In this document: in pieces, positions 1 through 7,319 of the stretch
Numbering within the stretch: position 1 is the stretch's first letter
Layout of the letters: every line of letters starts with the position of its first letter
Source: Alphaproteobacteria bacterium
Lineage (GTDB): Bacteria > Pseudomonadota > Alphaproteobacteria > Micropepsales > Micropepsaceae
Length of the DNA stretch: 64,000 nucleotides
Direction of reading: 5' to 3'
NCBI GenBank assembly: GCA_024236055.1
Contig: JACKLF010000007.1
Span: 70,260-134,259, forward strand
Notes under the pieces: generated by a model
Databases searched by the model: none
What the model was told of the DNA's origin: nothing
The model's input: the letters and a program-made list of their open reading frames with translations, nothing else
Made by a program: the position numbers and the translations under genes

Positions 1-455
1 TCGACCAGCCCCTTGTAGCGCGCCTCGCTCTGGTTCAGCCGGGCATTGATGGCGGCGGCGTTCTTCAGCGAGGCTTCCAGCCGCTGGGTGATGATCTTGA
101 ACTGCTGGGTCTGGTGTTCCAGCGCCTCGCTGCGGCCGCGCGATTCAATCAGGTTCTTGATCAGGAAGGCCAGCGCCAGCACCACCAGGGCGCCGAAGAT
201 TGCGGGCGAGACAATGCTCAGCCGTCCGCTCAGCACGACATTGGCCAGCGCTGCCATCAGCAGCAGCCCGGCCAGGGTGCCGAAAACAAGACGTATGACC
301 CGCAGCACGAACCCGCCAGCTTCGAATAGGATTTCCAGCCCCCAGTCTGGCCCGGCGGCGGCAAAAATTTGCTTAAGGTTCCCGGATTTCCGGGGAATTC
401 GGCCGCGCCGGCCCCGGCAGGCGCCCGGCCGCTCCGCCGAGGTCCATCCGCGCAT
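1..455 (-). CDS. PhoR-like membrane sensor histidine kinase, N-terminal part (cut by window edge)
   Basis: This is a partial gene on the minus strand; the frame stays open to base 1. The visible 151 codons hold two hydrophobic segments (starting near GFVLRVIRL and SIVSPAIFGAL) with a short loop between them. A helical linker follows, then the start of a PAS-like domain (SEARYKGLVD). That order (two membrane helices, linker, PAS) is usual for phosphate sensor kinases of the PhoR type, and the divergent pstCAB operon supports the reading. The kinase domains lie outside the window. The ATG at 455 is the only clear in-frame start; the 35 basic residues it adds before the first helix are unusual, so a later non-ATG start is possible. 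The class is inferred from context and topology, not from catalytic motifs. Confidence 0.55.
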   Translation of the reverse strand, partial: MRGWTSAERPGACRGRRGRIPRKSGNLKQIFAAAGPDWGLEILFEAGGFVLRVIRLVFGTLAGLLLMAALANVVLSGRLSIVSPAIFGALVVLALAFLIKNLIESRGRSEALEHQTQQFKIITQRLEASLKNAAAINARLNQSEARYKGLV

Positions 456-465
456 GCGGGCGATC

Positions 466-493
466 CAAATACATCAATATAATCAATGTATTA
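466..493. promoter_or_regulatory. AT-rich dyad between the divergent kinase gene and pstC
   Basis: A strikingly AT-rich patch in GC-rich DNA holds an imperfect palindrome. AATACAT at 468-474 pairs with ATGTATT at 486-492. It sits just upstream of the kinase start and could be its promoter or an operator. No regulator can be named from the sequence. Confidence 0.4.
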
Positions 494-521
494 TCCGCGA
501 AAAGCCGTCCCGCCCTGGCCA

Positions 522-550
522 TTGTCATAAAAGCTTTGCAGGATTGTGAT
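522..550 (+). promoter_or_regulatory. candidate Pho box upstream of pstC
   Basis: TTGTCAT (522-528) and TTGTGAT (544-550) lie exactly 22 bp apart on the same strand. The Pho box known for PhoB is built of CTGTCAT-like 7-mers repeated every 11 bp, so these are the first and third units; the middle unit (GCTTTGC) is poor. The site is about 60 bp before pstC, which fits PhoB control of the operon. It is a candidate only. Confidence 0.5.
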
Positions 551-607
551 GTTCGTGGCGTGACAGGCGGGTGAAGTGCGCCCGTTTCGACCCGCCGGGA
601 CCACCCT

Positions 608-1594
608 TTGACCGATATCAGCTTGACCCAGACCAACGCCGATTTTGCCGCCCGCGCCGAAACCGCCCGCAAGGCCGGGGCCGGCGACACCCGTTTCCGC
701 CTGGTCGCGCTGGGCGCGGCCTTTGTGGTGGTGCTGGTCTTTGCCGGGGTGATCATCTCGCTGCTGGCCGGCGCGATGCCCGCAATCAAGGCCTTCGGTC
801 TGTCCTTTGTCTGGACCGAGGCCTGGAGCCCCACCGAAGAGGAATTCGGCGCCCTCGCCTCGGTTTACGGCACGCTGGTGACCTCGTTCCTGGCCATGCT
901 GATCGCGGTGCCGGTGGGCATCGGCATCGCCATTTTCCTGACCGAGCTTTGCCCGCGCATGCTGCGCCGGCCCATCGCCATCGCCATCGAGCTGTTGGCG
1001 GGCATCCCCTCCATCATCTACGGCATCTGGGGCCTGTTCGTCTTCGCTCCCTGGTTCCAGGCCAATTTCGAGATGCCGATCATCGAGGCGACCGACGGCA
1101 TCCCTGTCATCGGAACACTGTTCGGTGGCGCGCCCTACGGCATCGGCGTCTTCACCGCCAGCATCATCCTGTCGATCATGATCCTGCCCTTCATCTCGGC
1201 GGTCACGCGCGACGTGTTCGAAACCGTGCCCAGCGTGCTGAAGGAGGCCGCCTATGGCCTGGGCTGCACCACCTGGGAAGTGATGTGGCGCATCTGCCTG
1301 CCCTATACCCGCACCGGCGTGGTGGGCGGGGGCATGCTGGCGCTGGGCCGCGCCCTGGGCGAGACCATGGCGGTGACCTTCGTCATCGGCAACGCGCACA
1401 ATATCGACGCCTCGCTGTTCTCGCCGGGCACCACCATCTCGGCCACCATCGCCAATGAGTTCACCGAGGCCACGGGCGACCTCTACACCTCTTCGCTGAT
1501 CGCCATGGGCCTGATCCTGTTCGTCATCACCTTCATCGTATTGGCCAGCGCCCAGTTGATGCTGCGCACACTGGAGCGGAGGCAGGGCAAATGA
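608..1594 (+). CDS. pstC: phosphate ABC transporter permease PstC
   Basis: PstC is one of the two inner-membrane permease subunits of the high-affinity phosphate importer PstSCAB. The 328-residue product has a long cytoplasmic N-terminus and about six hydrophobic helices. It carries the ABC-permease cytoplasmic loop around KEAAYGLG...GRALGETMAVTFVIGN, which contacts the ATPase. No ATG is available near the 5' end; a TTG at 608 with GGGA about 8 bp upstream is the most likely start. It overlaps pstA by ATGA and heads a pstC-pstA-pstB operon. No pstS gene lies in the window. Confidence 0.93.
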   Translation: MTDISLTQTNADFAARAETARKAGAGDTRFRLVALGAAFVVVLVFAGVIISLLAGAMPAIKAFGLSFVWTEAWSPTEEEFGALASVYGTLVTSFLAMLIAVPVGIGIAIFLTELCPRMLRRPIAIAIELLAGIPSIIYGIWGLFVFAPWFQANFEMPIIEATDGIPVIGTLFGGAPYGIGVFTASIILSIMILPFISAVTRDVFETVPSVLKEAAYGLGCTTWEVMWRICLPYTRTGVVGGGMLALGRALGETMAVTFVIGNAHNIDASLFSPGTTISATIANEFTEATGDLYTSSLIAMGLILFVITFIVLASAQLMLRTLERRQGK

Positions 1595-2451
1595 GTGCTC
1601 CCAGGCTTGCCAATCCGGGTCTGTACATGCGCCGGCGTTTCGCCAATGCCAGCTTCATCGTGCTGTCGATCGCCGCGGCCGCGTTCGGCCTGGTCTGGCT
1701 GACGCTGATCCTCTACGCGCTGCTGCAGGAAGGCATCACCGCCTTCGGTCCGCACATCTTCACCATGCCCACCCCGCCGCCGGGGATGGAGGGCGGGCTT
1801 TCCAACGCCATCTGGGGCAGCGTGGTGATGAGCGTGCTGGCGGTCGCGGCCGGCACCCCGATCGGCCTCTATGCCGGGACCTGGCTGGCCGAATATGGCC
1901 GCCATCACCGCCTGGCTTTCTATGTGCGCTTCGTCAACGACATCCTTCTGTCGGCGCCGTCCATCGTCATCGGCCTGTTCGTCTATGAGGTGGTGGTGGT
2001 GCGGATGGGCCATTTCTCGGCCATCGCCGGCGCCGTCGCGCTGACCGTGATCGTGATCCCCGTGGTGGTGCGCACCACCGAAAACATGCTGCTGCTGGTG
2101 CCCAACGGCCTGCGCGAAGCGGCCACCGCGCTGGGCGCACCGCGCAGCTTCGTCATCAAGTCTGTGACCTGGAAGGCGGCCCGCGCCGGCATCATGACCG
2201 GCGTGCTGCTGGCCGTCGCCCGCATCTCGGGCGAGACCGCGCCCCTGCTGTTCACCTCGCTGGGCAACAACTTCTCGTCCTCGGACCTGACCCAGCCGAT
2301 GGACTCGCTGCCCACCCGCATCTTCAACTTCGCCATGTCGCCCTATGACGACTGGCACGCCCTGGCCTGGGCAGGCGCATTCCTGGTCACCGCCACCGTG
2401 CTGGCGCTGTCGATCATCGCCCGGCTCCTCGAAAAGAAACAACGGACATGA
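1591..2451 (+). CDS. pstA: phosphate ABC transporter permease PstA
   Basis: PstA is the second permease subunit of the Pst phosphate importer. It is 286 residues with about six transmembrane helices and the EAA-type coupling loop (REAATALGAPRS) plus the family segment ARISGETAPLLFT. It begins in the ATGA overlap at the end of pstC and ends in an ATGA overlap with pstB, so translation of the three genes is probably coupled. Length and motifs are normal for the family. Confidence 0.94.
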   Translation: MSAPRLANPGLYMRRRFANASFIVLSIAAAAFGLVWLTLILYALLQEGITAFGPHIFTMPTPPPGMEGGLSNAIWGSVVMSVLAVAAGTPIGLYAGTWLAEYGRHHRLAFYVRFVNDILLSAPSIVIGLFVYEVVVVRMGHFSAIAGAVALTVIVIPVVVRTTENMLLLVPNGLREAATALGAPRSFVIKSVTWKAARAGIMTGVLLAVARISGETAPLLFTSLGNNFSSSDLTQPMDSLPTRIFNFAMSPYDDWHALAWAGAFLVTATVLALSIIARLLEKKQRT

Positions 2452-3266
2452 CGCACATGGATACCAGTGTGATGGAACAGAACGGAACGCAGAAGGCCAA
2501 TGGCCGCAGCGCCGACGAGGTCAAGATCGACATCCGCGACCTCAGCTTCTTCTATGGCGACTTCAAGTCGCTGAAGAACATCTCGCTGCCGCTGATGGAC
2601 CGCAAGGTCACCGCCTTCATCGGCCCGTCGGGCTGCGGCAAGTCCACCCTGCTGCGCGCCATCAACCGCATATTCGAACTTTATCCCGCCCAGCGCGCCG
2701 AGGGCGAAATCATGATGGATGGCGAGAACATCCTGAAGGTGAAGGACCTCAACCTGCTGCGCGCGCGCATCGGCATGGTGTTCCAGAAGCCCACGCCCTT
2801 CCCCATGTCGATCTACGACAACATCGCCTTCGGCATTAAGCTGTATGAGCGCATTCCCAAATCCGAAATGGACGGTCGCGTGGAATCGGCCCTGCAGCGC
2901 GCCGCGCTGTGGACCGAGGTGAAGGACAAGCTGAACGCGTCCGGCCTGTCGCTTTCGGGCGGCCAGCAGCAGCGCCTGTGCATCGCCCGCTCGGTGGCGA
3001 CGCGTCCCGAAGTGATCCTGCTGGACGAGCCCTGTTCGGCGCTGGACCCGATCTCGACCGCCAAGGTCGAAGAGCTGATCGAGGAACTGGCGAACGACTA
3101 TACGATCGTGATCGTCACCCACAACATGCAGCAGGCCAGCCGCGCCAGCGACTTCACCGCCTTCATGTATCTGGGCGAGCTGGTCGAATATGGCCCGACC
3201 GAGCAGATCTTCACCGCGCCTTCGAACAAGAAGACCGAGCAGTACATCACGGGGCGTTTTGGCTGA
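2448..3266 (+). CDS. pstB: phosphate ABC transporter ATP-binding protein PstB
   Basis: PstB is the ATPase that powers the Pst phosphate importer. It is 272 residues, with Walker A GPSGCGKST at 59-67, Q-loop near 113, the signature LSGGQQQR at 169-176, and Walker B VILLDEP at 189-195 followed by the H-loop THNM. All catalytic residues are present. The N-terminus is about 25 residues longer than the core ABC domain; ATG 2448 overlaps pstA by ATGA, and inner ATGs at 2457 and 2472 are possible starts. The gene usually next in line, phoU, is absent: the stop codon TGA abuts palindromic repeat copy R1. Confidence 0.96.
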   Translation: MTHMDTSVMEQNGTQKANGRSADEVKIDIRDLSFFYGDFKSLKNISLPLMDRKVTAFIGPSGCGKSTLLRAINRIFELYPAQRAEGEIMMDGENILKVKDLNLLRARIGMVFQKPTPFPMSIYDNIAFGIKLYERIPKSEMDGRVESALQRAALWTEVKDKLNASGLSLSGGQQQRLCIARSVATRPEVILLDEPCSALDPISTAKVEELIEELANDYTIVIVTHNMQQASRASDFTAFMYLGELVEYGPTEQIFTAPSNKKTEQYITGRFG

Positions 3267-3361
3267 CCCCCTCCGGTTTCAGCTTCCTCTCGCTTGCTTC
3301 GCTCCGCTCGATCGCTGAAACCACCTCCCCCTTGGATGCGCTTGCGCGCATAAGGGGGAGG
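3264..3361 (+). repeat. interspersed palindromic element, copy R1
   Basis: R1 belongs to the element family described under Findings. Its left edge reads TGACCCCCTCCGG, and the TGA is the stop codon of pstB. It holds an inner inverted repeat (GGTTTCAGC ... GCTGAAACC) and a right hairpin in which CCTCCCCCTT pairs with AAGGGGGAGG around GCGCTTGCGCGC. Its inner arm resembles copy R5 inside hemD (shared CAGCGATCGAG and GAGAGGAAGC on the opposite strand). Confidence 0.85.
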
Positions 3362-3393
3362 CGGGCCTGTGCTTTGAGTCTAGGGTCGCCTAA

Positions 3394-4941
3394 TCAGACG
3401 TAATCCGCCGCGACTGTTTCATCCGCCACGGCGCCGCCCTTGGGCAGCAGCAGGTGCAGGATGCCCGTGACCGCGACGTTCAGCACCAGGGCGCTCAGCG
3501 CGGCATAGCAGGGCACCGTCCAGCCGAAGATGTGCAGCGGATAGACCGACCCGGCAAAGCCCAGCGCCGCCACCATCGCGGTGCCGGTGCCAATGCCCGC
3601 CGCCCAGCCCGCCAGCAGCGCCCAGGGGTTCAGCCGCACATACAGCGCCAGCAGAACCGCCGGCACGGTCTGGCAGATCCAGATGCCGCCCAGCAGCTGA
3701 AGCTGGATGGCATAGCTGGTGTCGATCTCCAGCACGAAGAACAGCGCGCCCAGCTTGGCCAGGAAGGCCACGGTCTTGGCCATCTTCGCCTCGGTGGCGG
3801 GCGCGCAGTCCGGCGCGATCCAGCCCTTGTAGATGTTGCGGGTGAAAAGGTTGCCGCAGGCGATCGCCATGATCGAGGCGGGCATCAGCGCGCCGATGGC
3901 GATGGCGGCAAAGGCGAAGCCCGCGAACCAGGACGGGAACATGTGCAGGAACAGCGCGGGCACCGCGAAGTTCGCCTTGAAGGCGGCAAAACCCGCGGCG
4001 AACTCCGGCATCTTGTCCACGCCCGCCGCCAGCGCCATGTAGCCAAGCAGCGCGATCAGCGCCAGCGCCACCGAATAGGCGGGCAGCACGATGGCGTTGC
4101 GCCGGATGACATGGCGGCTGGACGACGACAGCAGCCCCGTCACCGAATGCGGATACAGGAACAGCGCCAGCAGCGAGCCCGCCGCCAGGGTGACATAGGC
4201 AAAGCCTGCCCCCAGGCTGTGCTCGGGCGCCGGCGCCAGGGTCAGCTTCTCCGCCGGCATGGCCGCGAAGATGTTGGCATAGCCGCCCAGCTTGGCGGGG
4301 ATGATGATGATCGCCGCCAGCACGGTGATATAGACCAGCAGGTCCTTGACCACCGCGATCAGCGCGGTGCCGCGCAGGCCCGACGTGTAGGTAAAGCCCG
4401 CCAGCGCGGCGAAGGCCACGATCAGCGGCACCGACACCTGGCCCAGAAGCGGCACGGCGATTTCGTAGTTCATGCCGATGGCGGCGAACACCACCTGCAT
4501 GCCCACAAGCTGCAGGGCGATATAGGGCAGCACCGCCACGATGCCGGTCACCGCGATGGCCAGCGACAGGCCGCGATGGCCAAAGCGGCCCTGCACGAAG
4601 TCGGCGGCGGTGATGTAGCCGTGGCGGTGCGCGACCGACCACAGGCGCGGGAAGGCCAGGAACAGCACCGGATACATCAGTGAGGCGTAGGGCACGGCGA
4701 AGAAGCCGGTCGCGCCCGCTCCGAACATCAGCGCCGGCACGGCGATGAAGGTGTAGGCGGTATAAAGGTCGCCGCCCAAAAGGAACCAGGTGATCAGCGT
4801 GCCGAAGCTGCGCCCGCCCAGACCCCATTCATGAAGCTGGGACAAATCGCCCGCGCGCCAGCGCGCGCCGAACAGGCCCAGGATGGCGACAAGCACGAAC
4901 AGGGCGACGAAAACGCCAATGGTGACGGGATTGGCGCTCAT
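3394..4941 (-). CDS. sodium:solute symporter (SSS) family permease, paired with DUF3311
   Basis: This is a 515-residue polytopic membrane protein with about 13 hydrophobic helices. It has the SSS-family N-terminal signature region (WGLGGRSFGTLITWFLLGGDLYTAYTF). Members paired with a DUF3311 protein include monocarboxylate permeases of the MctP type, so the substrate is probably a small organic acid, but nothing in the sequence proves it. I chose the start MSANPVTIG at 4941 because it overlaps the end of the DUF3311 gene by ATGA and the helices begin right after it. An in-frame upstream extension to 5016 would read through the DUF3311 gene and is not needed. Confidence 0.85.
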   Translation of the reverse strand: MSANPVTIGVFVALFVLVAILGLFGARWRAGDLSQLHEWGLGGRSFGTLITWFLLGGDLYTAYTFIAVPALMFGAGATGFFAVPYASLMYPVLFLAFPRLWSVAHRHGYITAADFVQGRFGHRGLSLAIAVTGIVAVLPYIALQLVGMQVVFAAIGMNYEIAVPLLGQVSVPLIVAFAALAGFTYTSGLRGTALIAVVKDLLVYITVLAAIIIIPAKLGGYANIFAAMPAEKLTLAPAPEHSLGAGFAYVTLAAGSLLALFLYPHSVTGLLSSSSRHVIRRNAIVLPAYSVALALIALLGYMALAAGVDKMPEFAAGFAAFKANFAVPALFLHMFPSWFAGFAFAAIAIGALMPASIMAIACGNLFTRNIYKGWIAPDCAPATEAKMAKTVAFLAKLGALFFVLEIDTSYAIQLQLLGGIWICQTVPAVLLALYVRLNPWALLAGWAAGIGTGTAMVAALGFAGSVYPLHIFGWTVPCYAALSALVLNVAVTGILHLLLPKGGAVADETVAADYV

Positions 4942-5147
4942 TTGCCGCGACCTTCCTGGTGAAAATAGACCGGCACGATGCAAACGGCGGTCAGGATCAC
5001 CCAAAGGATCTGCCACCAGTAGAAGAAGGGAATGCCCAGCACTTCCGGTTCGATGCTGTTGTAGAAAGGCACGCAGAAATACGCCGCATATGGAATCAGC
5101 AGCATCAGATAGACCGGATGGAATTTCCGGCTTGGCCCCTTGTTCAT
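4938..5147 (-). CDS. DUF3311 family small membrane protein
   Basis: This 69-residue protein has two hydrophobic helices separated by a short polar loop (YNSIEPEVLGIPFFYWWQ), which is the typical DUF3311 form. Such proteins are almost always encoded just before an SSS permease and are presumed to be small accessory subunits of that transporter. Here the stop overlaps the permease start by ATGA, consistent with a two-gene transporter unit. Function is inferred from the pairing. Confidence 0.8.
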   Translation of the reverse strand: MNKGPSRKFHPVYLMLLIPYAAYFCVPFYNSIEPEVLGIPFFYWWQILWVILTAVCIVPVYFHQEGRGK

Positions 5148-5210
5148 TGTCGCCCCTTCAAGACTTTCGAATGTTCGTGCGCCGCGCGCTGCGGCCCAGT
5201 TGTGGTTGTT

Positions 5211-5771
5211 CTATTTGGACGGCGGAACGAAGTCCTGCCCCTCGGCCGGCCTGGATGGATCGGCCGGCACATAGCGGGTGGAGGTCATCGGTCCCTCGCC
5301 CACCAGCATGATGATGCACGGGCCCGTCTCGGCCTTCGCGCCGTCCCAGTGGATGGTGTTGGCCACGTCGGTGACGAAAGTGCCCGCCGGAATGGGATAC
5401 ATCTTGTCCGGATCGTAGTGGGTGCTGGACGACACCCACCAGCTTCCCGACACGACATAGACATAGCGGTCGGTGGAATGGAAATGCGGCCGCGAATTGT
5501 GGCCCGGCTCCCACTTGATCAGCACGCCATAGATGCCGGGTTTGCTGGAATCGCCGAACAGCGGCGCGCTGCATTCGCCGTTGCCGCACTTCCAGGGAAT
5601 ATCCTTGCCGAACACCATCGGAATATGGCTGGGGTCGGGCAAAGGCTGGCTGGTCTTGGGCGGGCCCTGGTTCAGAAGCTGCGCCTGGGTTTCGGCGCGC
5701 GCGGGCACAGAAACGGCGGCCAGGGCAACGGCGGTCAGCAGGCCGCAGGCCAGAAGAGCAGTCGGGCGCAT
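5211..5771 (-). CDS. secreted cupin-domain protein (copy 1 of a tandem pair)
   Basis: This 186-residue protein has a clear Sec signal peptide (TALLACGLLTAVALAAVSVPARA) and a single cupin fold. The metal-site region reads GHNSRPHFHSTDRYVYVVSG, with a second motif around TIHWDGAKAETGP. It should act in the periplasm. Cupin domains of this kind bind a metal or a small ligand, but the substrate cannot be told. It lies directly after a second gene of the same family (5854-6384), so the pair arose by duplication. The two proteins keep the same motif order and diverge most at the termini. Confidence 0.75.
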   Translation of the reverse strand: MRPTALLACGLLTAVALAAVSVPARAETQAQLLNQGPPKTSQPLPDPSHIPMVFGKDIPWKCGNGECSAPLFGDSSKPGIYGVLIKWEPGHNSRPHFHSTDRYVYVVSGSWWVSSSTHYDPDKMYPIPAGTFVTDVANTIHWDGAKAETGPCIIMLVGEGPMTSTRYVPADPSRPAEGQDFVPPSK

Positions 5772-5853
5772 GACAATTCCTCCGCAGCTGGAGATCGGGC
5801 AGCAAACAAATGCGCCGCCGCGGGGCCGGCCCGCGACGGCGCATTCAACAATC

Positions 5854-6384
5854 CTACTTCTTGGGCTTGCCGTTCTCGTCGACCTGAACGGTGGTGTTGG
5901 GGCCAGTGCCCGACAGGATCAGCACCGCCGGTTCCTTTTCACCGGTTCGCGCGCCGTCCCAGTGGATGGCGTTCAGCTCGTCGACCGCCACGCTGCCGGC
6001 CCGCACCGGATAGGTGGTGCGCTCGTCATAGACCTTGCTGGTCGAAACCCACCAGGTGCCCGAAATCACATAGGCCCAGCGCACATTGTTGTGATAGTGC
6101 GGCTTGGAGAAGTGGCCCGGATACCATTTGTACATGACGGTATAGGGCCCCGGCTTGTCGGGATCGCCATACAGGAAACAGGTTTCCTGCACGCCCTTCT
6201 TTCCGGTGCACTTGATGTCCTTGGCCAGCGTCACCGGCACCTGGGACGGATCGGGCTTGGGCCCGATGGGATCGTTGACGGTGGTGCCGATCTTGGGGTC
6301 ACTTTGGGCCAGGGCCACGACGCCCAGGCCAGCGGCGCCCGCCGCGACCACGGCGCCGACAAGAATTTTCGCGAGCGAATGCAT
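5854..6384 (-). CDS. secreted cupin-domain protein (copy 2 of a tandem pair)
   Basis: This 176-residue protein has an N-terminal signal peptide (ILVGAVVAAGAAGLGVVALAQ) and one cupin domain. GHFSKPHYHNNVRWAYVISG aligns with GHNSRPHFHSTDRYVYVVSG of the neighbour at 5211, and both share the motif NAIHWDGA / NTIHWDGA. It differs by two cysteines in the middle (CTGKKGVQETC), which could form a disulfide in the periplasm; the neighbour has CGNGECS at the same place. Upstream gene of the pair; the gap of about 80 bp has no terminator, so the two may be co-transcribed. Function unknown beyond the fold. Confidence 0.75.
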   Translation of the reverse strand: MHSLAKILVGAVVAAGAAGLGVVALAQSDPKIGTTVNDPIGPKPDPSQVPVTLAKDIKCTGKKGVQETCFLYGDPDKPGPYTVMYKWYPGHFSKPHYHNNVRWAYVISGTWWVSTSKVYDERTTYPVRAGSVAVDELNAIHWDGARTGEKEPAVLILSGTGPNTTVQVDENGKPKK

Positions 6385-6520
6385 GATGTTTCTCCCGGTT
6401 TTATGACCGGGATGATAGGCGGGAAGCCGCCGCCCTCACAAGCAAAGCCGGGCGCAGCTCTCATTCTTTGAGGCCGAGCCGCCTTCGCGCGTGCAGCAAA
6501 AAGCCGGCCACGGGGCGCCG

Positions 6521-6973
6521 TCAATGCGCGCGCGAAATCCGTGCGGGCCGCCGGCGGCGTTTGCGCGGCCGGGCGGGCTTGGCCGCGGCGCGGCGCTCGC
6601 AGCTGTCACGCAGCGCCTCCACCTCCTCCTCGGTCAGCTTCTCGATCCCGACAAAGCCATTGTCGGCCTGGCGCACCGCCCGCAGCAGTTCGTCCAGCTT
6701 GACCTGCACCGCCGCCCCGTCGCGGTTCTGCGTGTTCTGGATCAGGAACACCATCAGGAAGGTGATGATGGTGGTGCTGGTATTGATGATCAGCTGCCAG
6801 GTGTCGGAATAGCCGAAGACCGGTCCGGTCACCGCCCATGCCACGATGATCAGGCAGCACAGGACAAAGGTCGCCGGATGGCCGCTGGCATGGGCCACGC
6901 TGTTGGCGAAGACGCCAAAGCCCCGCGCCAGGGGACCGGGATGGCAGGATGGTTTCCGGGCGCGGGGTGACAT
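6521..6973 (-). CDS. low-affinity iron permease family-like membrane protein
   Basis: This 150-residue protein has two hydrophobic helices (PATFVLCCLIIVAWAVTG and INTSTTIITFLMVFLIQ). They are followed by NTQNRDGAAVQVKLDELLRA and an acidic stretch KLTEEEVEAL. The motif set INTSTTIITFLMVFLIQNTQNRD is the hallmark of the family annotated as low-affinity iron permease. Despite that name the bacterial members have no proven transport role. The C-terminus ends in a basic tail (PRKRRRRPARISR). It is a single gene with no obvious partner. Confidence 0.8.
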   Translation of the reverse strand: MSPRARKPSCHPGPLARGFGVFANSVAHASGHPATFVLCCLIIVAWAVTGPVFGYSDTWQLIINTSTTIITFLMVFLIQNTQNRDGAAVQVKLDELLRAVRQADNGFVGIEKLTEEEVEALRDSCERRAAAKPARPRKRRRRPARISRAH

Positions 6974-7003
6974 GGTGGTTGGGGATGGTTATCCGGTTGG
7001 GGT

Positions 7004-7225
7004 TCAGGCGGAACGGCGGCTGACAAAGACCAGGCCCACGCCCGCGATCACCGCGGCGATGCCGGCGGCGGTGGGAATCCAGACGTTATGGTCTTCCTCG
7101 GCCTGGATATGCACGGGGCCGATATCGGCGACACTCTTGGTCTCGGTCCAATGCACCGAGCGGAAAATCAGGCCGCCGATCCCGGCGACAATCAGCACCA
7201 AACCCACGATGGCGATCGGTTTCAT
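7004..7225 (-). CDS. small two-helix membrane protein, function unknown
   Basis: This 73-residue protein has a hydrophobic helix at each end (IAIVGLVLIVAGIGGLIF and PTAAGIAAVIAGVGLVFV). The polar middle carries the motif KSVADIGPVHIQAEED. Small proteins of this layout are common in soil bacteria, and some are placed in DUF3185, but I am not sure of the family. I chose MKPIAIVG at 7225 because the reading frame upstream to 7399 is not protein-like. Downstream of yifB on the same strand and possibly co-transcribed. Confidence 0.6.
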   Translation of the reverse strand: MKPIAIVGLVLIVAGIGGLIFRSVHWTETKSVADIGPVHIQAEEDHNVWIPTAAGIAAVIAGVGLVFVSRRSA

Positions 7226-7319
7226 CACGGCTCTCCTGCAAATCACGCGGCGCCGGATGACGCCGTCCTGGAATGGACAGATAACGGCAGGATGATGGCT
7301 CTGGTTCCCGTCGACGGCC

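Noticed and set aside
46..549. 167-codon plus-strand frame at the left end
   Set aside because: It is antisense to the sensor-kinase gene, has no family-like features, and its translation is typical of high-GC shadow frames.
4942..5016. 25-codon N-terminal extension of the SSS permease
   Set aside because: It overlaps the DUF3311 gene, and the ATGA overlap at 4938-4941 fixes the start.
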